Assembly (NCBI GenBank): GCA_022432975.1
Contig: CM039505.1
Coordinates: 46,172,544-46,236,543 of the forward strand
Source: Begonia masoniana
Lineage: Eukaryota > Streptophyta > Magnoliopsida > Cucurbitales > Begoniaceae
DNA: 64,000 bases
Direction of reading: 5' to 3'
Part shown: positions 36,001 to 47,812 of the stretch, one piece after another
Layout: every line of letters starts with the position of its first letter
How positions within the stretch are numbered: position 1 is the first letter of the stretch
Program-made: the position numbers and the translations under genes
The notes under the pieces: model-generated
Seen by the model: only the letters and a program-made list of their open reading frames with translations
What the model was told of the DNA's origin: nothing
Databases searched by the model: none

Positions 36001-37537
36001 AAAAGCACAAATACTCACTGCAAGGGGAGGGTCTTGTGTTAATAGAGGTCATCACAGACATTTCCTTACCTTTCTTTGAGGCTTGAAAGGTGTGTTTCAA
36101 ACTACCAGGGGGTTGGAAGCTAACTATTCCAGTCCTACAATCTATTGTGGCATGATGCTTAAACATTCAGTCCATTCCTAGGATTACATCAAATCCTAAT
36201 ATATCCATAATTATAAGGTCAGCATGTAGACTTACATTCCCTACTAACACTTCACTGTCAAGCATCACATGGTTAGAGTACATGCGTTCACCAGAAGGCA
36301 ATGCAACATTAAACACATGCATTGAAGGGGTAAACTGTACGTCTAACTTAACAGCAAAAGCAGATGCTATAAATGAATGTGTGGCACCAGAATCTATTAA
36401 AGTAAAAGCAGGTACAGAGTTGATCAATATTGTACCTGACACCACAGCAGGCTGTTCTTCATTCCCCGACTCCATCATGGAGAAAATTCTTGGTTTAACC
36501 ATAGCAGGGCCACTCTTAGGAACCGGACAGTCTCTACTAATGTGACCAACCTTGTTACAGTTGTAGCATCGGGTGACTTTAGGCTTCGAGCACTCTTTGT
36601 ATGTGTGTCCAACCTTCTCACAGTTGAAACACTTCCCAAAGCCCATTCTGCACTCACCCGGGTGGTTCTTCAAACATTTAGGACACTGGGGAAATTTCCT
36701 GACATTCTGTACCTTCCCTCCTGATCCTTGGCTATTTTGGCCTTCACTTGGCCTCTTTGTTCCTCTCTGTTGGTGTAGCTGGTTAAACCTTTGTGGGACC
36801 TCCTTTGGTCTAGCACACTTTCCTTCAGCTTCTTCCACTTCCAAGGCAGTGGACACAACCTCACTGAAGGTCAAGCCCTTGATTCCACAGAATTTAACCC
36901 CACGGTAAATTTATGGCTTCAGTCCATGCATAAACTTGAACACCTTATCCTCGTCCTTGTGAGCAAAATGCCCAGCAAACCTGGACAGGGACTCGAACTG
37001 CCTACTATACTCGGCCACAGACCCTGTCTGCTTCAAGTTCAAGAACTCCAACTTCTTCGCGGTCTGGACAGTACTGTTAAAATACTTCCCATAGAAAATG
37101 TCCTTAAATTGTGACCAAGGCATCGTCAAAACATCTGTGGTGGTCTCGATTGCTTCCCACCAGAGTTGAGCTTCACCAGCTAAATGAAAGGTTGCCAACG
37201 TGACCTTTTCTCCTTCTCCAATGTTGGCACACCTAAACATGCTTTCAATCTTTCTAAGCCACCCTTCAGCCACAACAGGATCAGATGACTGACCATCAAA
37301 CGTGGGTGGTCTTAGCCTCTGGAATCTATCCCCGGAATGCTCATTGCTAGAACCCGAGTTGGCAATTCCTTGTACCTCTCGGTTCAGCAGTACTCTTAGT
37401 TGATCGGATTGCTGGCGCATTAATTCTGCCTGCTGTCGCACTAGATCTGTCAACTGTCCGATTACACTAGAATCTTCTGCGCTTCTCGGAGTTGGTGTCT
37501 CTCTCTGCACTCTTGGCCTTCCCGGTCGTCGGGACAT
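33053..37537 (-). pseudogene. Chromovirus Gag-Pol, one frame with five stop codons
   Basis: The frame runs unbroken in phase from ATG at 37537 to TGA at 33053 (1495 codons), interrupted only by stops at 36911-36913 (TAA), 36167-36169 (TGA), 35180-35182 (TGA), 34244-34246 (TAA) and 33338-33340 (TAG). Order: Gag (37537-36600) with knuckles CFNCEKVGHTYKEC and CYNCNKVGHISRDC, protease LIDSGATHSF, RT ([22 protein letters not shown]), RNase H ([22 protein letters not shown]), integrase (CLCCQRIK, TMDFVVGLP, VSDRDSRFTSKFW, DGQSERTIQT) and a chromodomain (VLWHNQNIEETTWERQQDM). No frameshifts are seen. Each stop can be explained by one C-to-T or G-to-A change. Confidence 0.95.
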
Positions 37538-37693
37538 TTTTGCTATATTCCTGCGCAGGGTTAACTATTTTTATAAACATCTAATTACTAAGGCTAACAT
37601 AAACACTTACAGTTGTTGGAGTACTCCTATGCAACGACTGGCACTGATGAGTAATCTTTTGAACGGTTTAACTGAATGTCTCTGATACCATAC

Positions 37694-39757
37694 TGTAACG
37701 ACCCGAGTTATCAGAACCCGGTTCGTTACCCAAAAGCTCGTACATGACTAAAATTTCTACCATATATTTTTAAAACTTGCAGCGGAAATCATTTGAAATA
37801 TTAAGAAATAATCGGTCAAAAGAAATAGAAGTTTGAACCGTGAAAACACTTTAAAAGTTGCAGAAGTCAAACGCACCTGCCGATGAGTAAAGTCAACGGA
37901 AGAAGCAGAAAACAAGAAAAGTAGAAGACTCCTGCCGATGACGTCACCCGAATGAAAAACCAAAGACATCTCTCGGTAGACTGTATCTGCCGATGCCTAA
38001 ACGACAATTCACTTCCTACATCTTCCGATGACGTCAGCACACATCTGCCGATGAGTTTACTGAGGCATCAACCGATGGACTTAAACCTACATCTACCGAT
38101 GACGTCAGCACGCATCTGCCGATGAGTTTACTGAGATATCAACCGATGGACTTATACCTACATCTACCGATGACGTCAGCACGCATCTGCCGATGAGTTT
38201 ACTGAGACATCAACCGATAGACTTATACCTACATCATCCGATGACTTTTCTGAAGACATCTTCCGATAGACAACATAACTCATCATTTACCGATAGACAT
38301 CATCTACCGATAGAAAACTGAGTACATTTCAACAACTCTTCACAAAACACACACAACACTGATTACAGAAAGGAATTCGCTTACTTTTCCAAGACCATTC
38401 AGAAACAGCTCAACCCACTACATTAATCAAATCCAGTAAAAATAACATTTAAAACACAACAGGTCATCGTTATCAGAAAAATCTCAAAACGTGTTTAAAA
38501 TACTGAAACCACTACTGCTATGGAAACTTAGCATTTCTAAGTTTTAATCACTGTCAACTAAACCTTCTCACCAAAAAGACATCAGTTAAATCGCCTCATC
38601 AGTTCACCAGGTTCGTGGCATGAGTGTGCTCCCCCAACCAGTCTATCCCTCAATGAACTCAGAAGAATCACCTGCTGTCACTTCTTCACCTACATCACAA
38701 AACTCATCTATTAACCTAATGCTAAGTAAGCAAAGCAATGATGAAAAGAAAAGAATGAAATGCTGGAACATAAATTCCTAGACGTGCAATTTCTACTTTC
38801 TCCTCTCAGTTGTTCATGCGTTGTTTCTGTTCAGATCCCCCTGTGAAATTGGGAGTTGGATCAACTCTCCCAAAGTATAAATATCCACTGTCTCATTAAG
38901 GGTTGGATTAGCTCCCTTAACAGTAAAGCTGATTCACTGTTCAGATCCCCCTGTGAAATTGGAAGTTGGATCAACTCTCCCAAAGTATAAATATTCACTG
39001 TCTCATTAAGGGTTGGATTAGCTCCCTTAACAGTAAAGCTGATTCACTGTTTCAATATGTTCATTCCTTACCATGCCAACATGCATTCAAATTCATTTTC
39101 GTACACTTTTGATACATGATGCATAACACACACACAGACACAGCCAAGTAAACACAACCCTAACGTTTTGTGATGTAGGCCCGAAGGCAAACAAACAAAC
39201 TTTACTTACATGGCTCCTCTGGAAATGCACGAATTCAATCTACTTCAGAAGTCTGCTCACCTAGGTCATAGAAAGGATGTCAATTAGATTTCTACTAAAC
39301 CTCATTCTAATCTGTTCAGGAAATCAAGGGAAACTAGCTTGGAAGCTTAGTTCATTGTGCATTTCCGATTCAACACTACACCCGAGCTCGACTCTCACAC
39401 AGTATTCCTTGAAACTTCACACATTGTACTCCCTCAGCTATCTAGTTGTTAAGATCACAGACAAACTAAGAGAGCTTACCTAGGTTGAAGGAGAATCGAG
39501 CGAGAGAATCGCCAAGAGAGCTCTACTGCTCGTTGAGAACCCGAAAAGGAAAAATGTGAAATGGTGGCAGCTACAGTTCATTAAACCCAATCTCTCTTTC
39601 TTTAAATACGTTATCCACTTTTAAATTGCCCATTTACATAAATGCCCTTGCTTAGTCACCCGTTAACCTAGCCAATAACTCTCTCTCAATTCTACCATGA
39701 AATTGCACATCATTAATTTACAAGTTAAATTCGGTTTAATTGAAACCGGGTGCTACA
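37694..39757 (-). repeat. 5' LTR (sense) of the chromovirus
   Basis: This 2064-bp partner of 30956-33017 is next to the PBS. It starts TGTAACGACCCGAG and ends GGTGCTACA, followed by the TSD ATTAC. All internal repeat modules of the left LTR are present. Confidence 0.97.
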
Positions 39758-39762
39758 ATTAC

Positions 39763-40700
39763 ATTAATCCCAAATTGTTATACAACAATCAAATGATGTT
39801 CACACGATAGAATACACATAAATTGTACAAAAAAAGTACTAACCAAATGAATGATATTTACGAAGTAGAATAAACATAAATATGTAGTAATTTTATTTTA
39901 AGCTTATCATTAACTGCATCTAAATATTCAACTCTAGATTGCACGATTAATAATCTTCTTCTCTTGCATACCTATTATTCCATCATATCATACAAAAAAG
40001 TCGAATCTTCTTAACTTTCTATTAAAATGAGGTCAATAACAAACATCTTAGCAAAATATACACTTGCTATGTCCAATAAGCAACATTTTAGTCAATTATA
40101 TTTTTATCTCATAATATTGGTGATCAAATTCATCCAAGATTTGCTTGTATCCATAACGGGCGTATGGCAGCTTACTTTACAAAAACAAGTAATTGGAGTA
40201 CCATGATAACAATAACAATAACAAAATTAATTCTAGAGCAAAGTAATTGAATGAGGATAATGTGTTAAACTTCACTTGCTCACTAGCAATGATAAATCAA
40301 GCATAGATCAATCATCAAAGAAGCACAAGAAATGTGTCAAATTCCAATCATGTCTAAATGAGTTCCATTCGATATAGAACATCTATTATAACAAAGAAAT
40401 ACATAGAAATTATGGAATCAGTAATGATATTAAACACAGAAAGTATTCGATCATTTTTCTCGTAAAACACATGGAGAATCGACCTCTAAATCACAAAAAT
40501 ATCACCATCAGAACATCTTCAACATGATGTGTGCACCATCTAACCTCTAACAAATTAATTAACCCATTGAGCAATGCAGTAAAAAATATGACCAGAATCA
40601 AGGAAGAAGAAGTTTTCATAGTATTGAGCAGAAAAATTTACCCATGTTATCAAAGAAGAAACAATGTGACAATTTGTGTAAATGCAAAGATATTGCATAT
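39763..40700. other. Interior DNA of the MULE-like element or host spacer
   Basis: AT-rich sequence with no coding support lies between the chromovirus and the LTR-like repeat. The frame at 30093-30278 and similar short ones in this zone are not convincing genes. Confidence 0.5.
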
Positions 40701-41894
40701 ATGTTGGCATTGATTTTTTGGCAATATATTATGAAAATAATATTTTATTCCATCATTATTGAATTGTTAATTTATTTCTTGGTAATCAAGAAATAGGTTA
40801 TTCTGATTATTGGATGGCGTCCTATTATCAATCATGAAAATTCTATGAAACAGAATAATAAGGAAACAAGAATATTGGGAAAGTTATTGAAAAAGCAATA
40901 GGCACTTGATTTTTGGAAATCTTTTGTTTGGTAGGTCGGTTTGATGGAAATATAGTCAAATCTGCTGGGCTTCGAGTTCCCATGATTAATGGGATGATTT
41001 CCTAATTTATTGGGCGAATATCTGATTTGTTGGAGATACTTTCCTAAAGTGTCACAAGGTGTGTCACACAACCGAATTTGTTAAGATTTGTTTTCCTTAA
41101 ATCTTGCGGCGTCATATCCAATTTGGTAACTGTTCTGATTCGATGATATGGAAGTTACCAAGGTTATTTAAAGCTTTTGTTTTTCTGTGAAAGCTGATTG
41201 ACGATGGAGTTTTGATTTTCGCGTGAGAAGGTTTCTTTGTTTTTTCGAGCCGTCGCTTTTCTTTCACTCCCTACGTTTCTGCGTATGGGTTTGTGATTGT
41301 TTTACACACTCGACCTAATCTGTGGATTTCATCGTTTTATTGAGTGTGTTGATTATTGCATCCGAAGACTTCGATCTGGTGTTCCAGGAGGTGTCCCAGG
41401 AGGCAATATTTTTTGTCCTTCATTGAAGCTCAGTCTCGGGAGGAGGCTGCATCCAAACTCGGGAGGAGTTCTGTTTCTTAGACAAGGGGAGCTTGTCGTT
41501 CTTGATCGTGGGCAAGGGGATCTTGCCATAACACGGATTCTGGGAGGAATCAACAACGAGGGGAACTTGTTGTTATCTAGATCTCGGGAGAGGTCATTCT
41601 AAAGTCGAGGGGATCTCGCAAAAACAGTGTCCTTGGGGAAGTTAGCTTGAGGCGGCGACAAAAATAAGAGGGAGTCTTTATTTGTATAAGTCCGATTGTC
41701 TTGTAAGTTTGTGAACTCAAAGAAATATTTTTATATCTGGGCGTGGCCCCGCAGACGTAGGATGGTTGCCGAACTGCGTTAACAACCTCCTGTCTCATTT
41801 ATTTCCGCATATTTATTTTGTTCGTCATTGCATTCATTATCGGTGTCACCAGTAACACCCTGTGTGACACCGCATAACTAATCGTAATCTTTCA
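40701..41894 (+). mobile_element. LTR-like dispersed repeat, copy 2 (fuller copy)
   Basis: It starts TGTTGGCATTG and ends AATCTTTCA, consistent with TG...CA LTR ends. It has TATTTAAA at 41165-41172, the hairpin array at 41431-41619, GGGCGTGGCCCCGCAGACG near 41739 and a perfect 9-bp terminal stem CGGTGTCAC/GTGACACCG (41841-41849, 41864-41872). It is homologous to 16063-17151. I could not find a convincing TSD, so the left end is provisional. Probably a solo copia-type LTR. Confidence 0.6.
41431..41619 (+). other. Array of eight short hairpins with GGGAN loops, copy 2
   Basis: Stems and loops in order: CAGTCTC/GAGGCTG (GGGAG, 41431-41449); AACTC/GAGTT (GGGAG, 41456-41470); GACAAG/CTTGTC (GGGAG, 41481-41497); GGCAAG/CTTGCC (GGGAT, 41511-41527); GATTC/GAATC (TGGGAG, 41536-41551); AACAACGAG/CTTGTTGTT (GGGAA, 41552-41574, one G-U); GATCT/AGGTC (CGGGAG, 41580-41595); CGAG/CTCG (GGGAT, 41606-41618). 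Loops recur every 19-30 nt. The array lies downstream of the TATA-like box, so it would be in the transcript leader. Confidence 0.7.
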
Positions 41895-42273
41895 ATTTGT
41901 AAATGATGAAACCAAACTATCACTGACTTGTAATCGATCGATATTCACGCAACATCAACTTGACCACAACAGCAACGATCTCTTCTTTCTTGATCGTCTT
42001 CGTCGTCCACTGGATCAATTGTCCTCGTCTTCAAAACCATTTATCACATTCCTGCCAATCCCAACCGAACAAATGAATCGGTAATGAAACAGTCTTTGTT
42101 CAATAAAAATGAGCAAAGAACGGGAAGTAGAGCTGAACACAAGAACGACTATGTCTTTGTTTTTGTCATTCACAATCAAGGGCACCATCACACTTCTCCT
42201 TCGCTGGTTCAAGCCACATCATCTTCTCTGTGGAGAATCGAAAAGTCAACTCTTCAAACATGTCATGTACACT

Positions 42274-43706
42274 TGACACGGGATCCCCTAGAGAAGAGTC
42301 CGTGCGATACCCACAAAAATAGGAAATGTGCTCGGGTGCAAGTGTTATGCAAAAACTTAAAATAAAGAGAAGGAAATGGAGAAGAAAATGAAAATAAATG
42401 CAAGTGATGTGTGTGATGAGTGAAGGCCGGATATTATAAGCATGATAATGGCATGAACTATGATAGAAAATGGAGAAATAGATGAAGAGAAAGGTGTGTG
42501 AAAAGTGAAGAAATGAATAATAATAACAAGAAATAAAATGACAAGAAAATAAAGGTGGAGTGTGTGATATTGAGGGCCGAATTTAAAGGTGGAAATGTGT
42601 GTGAAAGTGAAGCGGAAATGAAAATAATGGAAATACCGTTGGCGGACCCGTAGAGCGATCTTACGGTTTAAGCTCTCGGATAAACGATTTTCCCGTAGGA
42701 AAACCGACCACTTAAGGCCTAGGTTTTCTTCCTCAACTCCGACTCCCGTTGGAGAAGGCGAGGGAATGAATAAGGATTATCCTAGCAACCCGAAGCTAGG
42801 ATAATAATGGAGGGCTTCTCCACTTGGTTCAAAGAACCAAGGAAACTCTCAAAGGCTAACCACCTCAAAGAAGCAAAAAGGGATATTTTATAAATTGGCA
42901 AAAAAAAGTTCTTGAAAACAACAATATGCATGCATTATATAGACCTAGGGTGGAGGTTAGGGTTTCCATGGAAAGGATTGGAGCCGTTGATGAAGGCCAA
43001 AATGAAGGGACAAGATTGCAATCCATGTGCTTTATCCAAGGGTTGAGATGCTTTCCTTGTTTTGCTTGATCAATGGTGCTAAATGGCCATGTCATCCATC
43101 CTTGTGGCCACTACTTGATGTACTTGCATGGGCCAAATCTTCAAGCTTGGGCTTTCTTGGGTTGGCTCTTCATAGGCCTATTTAATGAAGGTGTGCATCT
43201 AAATGTTGGCCAAATGTGGGCCAAGTGAAGCTTCCAAATATGGGCCAAGTGATGATTCCAACGTAGGCCAAATAGTGGGCTTCGTAATGGGCCTAACCAC
43301 TTGTGGTCTTCAACCCACAACCATGCCACTAAGATGTGACTAAGTCTTACTAACAAAACTAATGCATGGATGCCAAAAACTAATGGCTAAAGTTTGCCAA
43401 AATGAGATAATATATAAAACAAGCCAAAGAAAATTTACAACGATTTGTTCCCCGGAAGACAAATTCCGGCTTCTGATACTCCAGCTGGTGCTCTAGTGTT
43501 TTTCTTCATTCCGTTCCGAGCTTTCCAAGAGGGCATCCATATAGCTAGGCTTCCATGTGGCATCCATGTCCAACGAGCTAGAATCTCACGTGGCATCTCC
43601 AACTGGATCAACACCTACAAAAGAAACATCATAATAAGTAAGGAGAATAAATAAAGTTTTAGGCCTTTTTTTGGGTTTTCAAGTAATTGGCCCCCTAGGC
43701 ATGTCA
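42274..43706 (-). repeat. 3' LTR (sense) of the non-autonomous element
   Basis: This 1433-bp LTR contains the stop codon and the last 30 or so codons of the ORF on the sense strand. It begins, on the plus strand, TGACACGGGATCCCC. Confidence 0.92.
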
Positions 43707-45579
43707 TCATCTCCGGGTGATTTGAGGATTTGACCTCAAATCCATTGGTTGGCTTCTTTCCGATGATGTTCTCTCCCAAATTAGTACCAAGGGTCTCAAC
43801 TAAACTCGCTAAGATTTTAAACTTGAACATGATGAGGGTGTAGTCCTTCATTAAGGTGTAGAGTTGAAATCCTTTCAACCACCAATAGTATTTTTGATAT
43901 AAACTCCAAATTTTGAGTGGTTGGGTGGCCTTGATATGTAGTCCTTTGGTAAAGGTAGGTGGATTGAATTCAAAAGCTACTTCGAAGGGCGTTTGCTGGT
44001 TGGTGGAGTGAAAGTTTCGATTGTAGCAGAATTCCAGATGTGGTAGCACAGTGTCCCAATTATACTCTTTTGTCCAATGAGCCAATTCTTCAAAATTCTC
44101 TATCAAGAAACCAAGATCAATATGACAGCAAAAACAATCTCTACCCCAATCCATCTTAGAAAGCCAAGTAATCTCATAGTCGAAGGGTAGATAACTTGCA
44201 AATATTAAATCTACCAACTCTTTTTCTTTAGTACGATGATAAAATTTGTAATATCCAAATGAAAAGGCTAGTTGTTTCGTTAGTTCACCCAATTGTAAAT
44301 TAGGACATTTTTTGAGTACATTAGGTGTAAATTTCCTCTTGTTTTGCCTATTTCCACTATGGGCTAAAGTAGCACAATATGTAGGATCTAGGGAATAGGC
44401 TAACTTCTTCAAAAATTGGTGCGAAGGAGAGTTGATTCTCCCAACATATGGAAGGGAGTGAGGTAGACCAATGATCATATTACAAATCCCAAAGATAATC
44501 TTTTCACTTATTTCCTTCTTTTCTTGATGCCATGTTGACACTTCTTTCAACTGGTAAGGCATCTTTTCTTCTTCCACCATTTCTTCCCAAATGTCATTTG
44601 TTTTGAGGAAGAGTAAATTTGAGGGCTGGAAGGCGGATGATTCATTATAAAGGGGATTATGATGCCAAATGACACCACTTGAATGAGGGTGCTCTTGGGT
44701 TGCTTCATCCAATCGGTATACAATACCATGCATGGGTGGTAACCTTTGTGGTGATTCCTCCTTTAATCGTTCACTTTCTTCCTTCTTCAAGATTTCTTCC
44801 TCCTTTTGATCGTCCATTCCAAGAAGTGGACCCTCTTCGGGATAACAATCTACTTCTTCTAGTGTCTCTTCCTCCCCTTCATTTAAGCTTGGTGTTTTCT
44901 CTAAAATCTTTTGTTCTTCAGCGTCACTTAGAGTTTCTTCTTTAAATTCATTAAACTTTTTGGGCATAGGAGGCAGTGGTTTAGGGATGGTTGGTGGGTT
45001 TGCACGTTCACTCAAGATTTCTTGAACCCACTTTTCAAAAAGGTGGGTGGTAATTTCAAGTTCATGTATGCTTTTCTCTAGTCGACTTAAATCAATCGGT
45101 TTGGAATGTAGAGTTGGTGGTTGATTAACCCTAGTCCTTATCCTCATTTTATCCCTTAAAATTCTTCCATGAGTAGAGGGATATTCACGCATATTTTGAT
45201 CCTTAAATTTGGAGGAACTAGGATAACAAATAGGGTGATCGTGCTTAAAGATTTTGTTCCTAAAATTAGGTTCTTGCTTTTGTCGTTTTTGGGAAAATTC
45301 CTCTTCTAAAAACATTTTCATTATTGTCCAAGAAATCAAGTCTTCTTTCTTAACTCTTCTTCTCCATGCTACATATTTTTCCCACAAAAACTTAGCATCA
45401 TTGGTTAAACACTTAGAGGCGAAGTCAACCTTTTCCCAATCACAATAATATCCATAAGCAAACCTCTTTTCTAACCTTTTAACCCAAAAGAAATATTCAT
45501 CCCTACCATTGAGACCACTAAATGGGGGAATGTTTGGTTCATCATAATATCCTCGGATAATTCTTCTCCTAGTGTTCAT
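43615..45579 (-). CDS. Gag-like protein fused to an integrase C-terminal remnant
   Basis: A single open frame of 654 codons. Residues about 18-105 resemble a plant Ty3/gypsy Gag (PPFSGLNGRDEYFFWVKRLE, then KVDFASKCLTNDAKFLWEKYV). About 195-275 is very rich in Glu/Lys and probably helical. About 505-545 (NWDTVLPHLEFCYNRNFHST, then TPFEVAFEFNPPT) matches the end of a gypsy integrase core (W-LLP-EFAYN-S-H-T-PFEV-YG). The segment between them aligns with no Pol domain I recognise. There is no DSG protease, YxDD or RNase H motif, and no zinc knuckle. The last 30 or so residues are encoded in the 3' LTR. An open frame this long in a recent element suggests use, but it could simply be young. Start chosen as the first ATG (MNTRRRIIRGYY). 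Confidence 0.75.
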   Translation of the reverse strand: MNTRRRIIRGYYDEPNIPPFSGLNGRDEYFFWVKRLEKRFAYGYYCDWEKVDFASKCLTNDAKFLWEKYVAWRRRVKKEDLISWTIMKMFLEEEFSQKRQKQEPNFRNKIFKHDHPICYPSSSKFKDQNMREYPSTHGRILRDKMRIRTRVNQPPTLHSKPIDLSRLEKSIHELEITTHLFEKWVQEILSERANPPTIPKPLPPMPKKFNEFKEETLSDAEEQKILEKTPSLNEGEEETLEEVDCYPEEGPLLGMDDQKEEEILKKEESERLKEESPQRLPPMHGIVYRLDEATQEHPHSSGVIWHHNPLYNESSAFQPSNLLFLKTNDIWEEMVEEEKMPYQLKEVSTWHQEKKEISEKIIFGICNMIIGLPHSLPYVGRINSPSHQFLKKLAYSLDPTYCATLAHSGNRQNKRKFTPNVLKKCPNLQLGELTKQLAFSFGYYKFYHRTKEKELVDLIFASYLPFDYEITWLSKMDWGRDCFCCHIDLGFLIENFEELAHWTKEYNWDTVLPHLEFCYNRNFHSTNQQTPFEVAFEFNPPTFTKGLHIKATQPLKIWSLYQKYYWWLKGFQLYTLMKDYTLIMFKFKILASLVETLGTNLGENIIGKKPTNGFEVKSSNHPEMMTCLGGQLLENPKKGLKLYLFSLLIMMFLL

Positions 45580-47798
45580 GTCTTTAATCTAAGTTTTAGG
45601 AAGGTTTAAAATCATGAGTTCTTAATCCTAAAGTTTAGATTAATTGAACCTTAAATTTGGGAACTTACTTAGGATTTTTAATTTTAAATTTTAGGGTTAA
45701 TTTTTTTTTTTTTTTTAATTATCTCTTTTTTTTTTTAATATGGGATTTAAAATTTAAATATTAATGATTTAAGAAAACCCAATTCAACAAAAATAAAAAC
45801 TAACAGAAATTAATACTTAAATATAAAAGAAAAAAATTTCATCCTTTTTAAATCATTTTGCATGCATGAAATAATTAGACCAAAAGATTTTGCATGAAAG
45901 ATTTAATTCAACCAACATGTGCTTTATATTCTTTAGCAGCAAAAATTTATGCGTAAGGGATTGTTTGGTTACATGCTCTTCTAGTAATAAAGAGTATATA
46001 TATTTTTTAAATAGCAGCAACAAGAAAAGTGAATGGGTACTTGCTGTGGTAAAACAAAAGGAAATTACAGATTTAAATTTAACAATTATAAGCAGCTGTA
46101 AATTTCTGTTACCCACGGAGCACTACCGCCAAACAAATCCAGCAAGGCGTTTCTGCAGATTGGTAACCACGTTGCCACAGAATTTCCAGCAAATAATATA
46201 ATGATAACAGTAGTTTAAATTAGTACTGGTTGAAGAGCAGTCATTGGCCTTTAATTTTTAAAACATCATCCATTAAATTTCAATATACTTTGCAAGCATG
46301 CTGAGGTTCTACGTTAGACTTTTGAAACAATTCAATACTAAAAGGTTCGGTTATGAGTATTCAAATTAACAGCCAATCAATAACAAGGGAAAACATGCTG
46401 TAGTTGAAAAGAATGACAGATTCAAATATTATGTGCTGTAAAATTTGTTACCCATGAACTGATTCTGTATACCTTTAAGTCGACAATAATCAGGAATATA
46501 GTGACCCAAGTATTCTGCAAAACAGCTTTCAACGACGCCAACATAACCAGTAGTGATAATAGTGAAAGTAGTAAATGTTAATCCGAGTATATACCAGAAT
46601 GCAGCACTAAAACATACAGCAGTAAGTTCAGCAACACTATAGCTAGGCTGGATTTAAAACAACAGAAGGCAGAATAAGGTTAGCAGTTATTAAGGTGCTG
46701 TAATTTAATTGTTACGAACAAAATGAGTCTGCAAACCACTCTTAGCAGTCAAAACAGAGCACACACCAGCAACGTATTAATTCTGCAAGCCAATAACAAC
46801 GACAGCCTAATGAACTCGATTAAACAAACCAGAATAGAACATCCAACAAACTAATCAGCTCAGTGATAAACCAAAGAGAATCAGCAGCAAAATATATCAG
46901 ATTTTTATCAACAGTAACACAAATATGATCCTGTCTTACGTCTCAAACTTCGGCACGCAAAATAGTTGCTGTAAATGATTTCAAACAGGTAATGCCAGTA
47001 AATTTTCAGTTTCCATATCAGCAGAAAATGTTAGAAAACAAACCTACAGCTTAGTGATAAATCGAATAATAATCAGCAGCAAACAGATTATTGGATTCGC
47101 ATTAATACTAAGCAGCACAAATGATGGTTCTGTTTGTATTTAACTACAGGCACGGTAAATACAGGCTGTGAAAATTTGATTTCAACAATTTTAGGGCAAG
47201 CTTACGACGTCAACCAACGAAACAAAACACAAAATTATTGATTTAGTTTCTTCTCAGTAGCAATTTAACCGACCCCTTCAAAACCCATAAAATATTCTGC
47301 TTAATTCTTAAATGTTCAGGCGGAAATTTTCTCGACAAAAAATTAGCGATTCGCAGCAACAATAATCAAACAGCAGAACGAAAATATCAAATAGATGTCA
47401 AATACCCACTATCGATGCCAAACAGATTCAAAGAAGATTAAACAGATGATGAGATGCTATTGTTCGAAACTTAAAGAAACCCGAAAACGATGAACAAACT
47501 TGCTGCAAATGTTAAAAATAGAAGAAAAAAAAAGAAATGAAACTAAGCAGAAAAATTAAACTAACCGAGAAGAAGTTTAATGTTTTAATCGACTCTCATA
47601 AGAGCTGAACAAGAATTGAATAAACTAATAGGTGATAAGATTATAAGCGAGAAAAGCGGGCTGGAAATCGAATGCACAGAAAAGAAAACAGAAGCAGATT
47701 ATTTATATTTATATTTTTTTTAATAGAGCAGAAGAGATAAATAAAAACTTTTGTGTAATTTTTTTTTTTGCAATAAAAATACTCAGGGGAAGCCCCAA
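45580..47798 (-). other. Long leader of the non-autonomous element, with degenerate repeats
   Basis: On the sense strand this is the 2.2-kb region between PBS and ORF start. Diverged repeats carry motifs such as GCTGTAAATT-TGTTACC (near 46091, 46434, 46700) and AATCAGCAGCAAA...CAGTGATAAA (near 46860 and 47046, about 190 bp apart). Poly-T runs lie at 45706-45740. No coding signal is seen. Confidence 0.6.
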
Positions 47799-47812
47799 GC
47801 TCTGATACCACT

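Larger units (their letters stand above)
30956..39757 (-). mobile_element. Ty3/gypsy chromovirus (Tekay/Del-like), full length
   Basis: It is flanked by the TSD ATTAC (30951-30955, 39758-39762). The LTRs are 2062 and 2064 bp. The PBS (TGGTATCAGAGA on minus) lies at about 37679-37690, next to the right LTR. A purine tract (AAGGAGGGTAGAT on minus) adjoins the left LTR at 33018-33034. The interior codes Gag-Pol on the minus strand, ending in a chromodomain. Long LTRs, two CCHC knuckles and the integrase wording WKWEQITMDFVVGLP fit the Tekay/Del lineage. By eye the LTRs differ at roughly 20 positions of 2062, mostly transitions. Confidence 0.97.
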
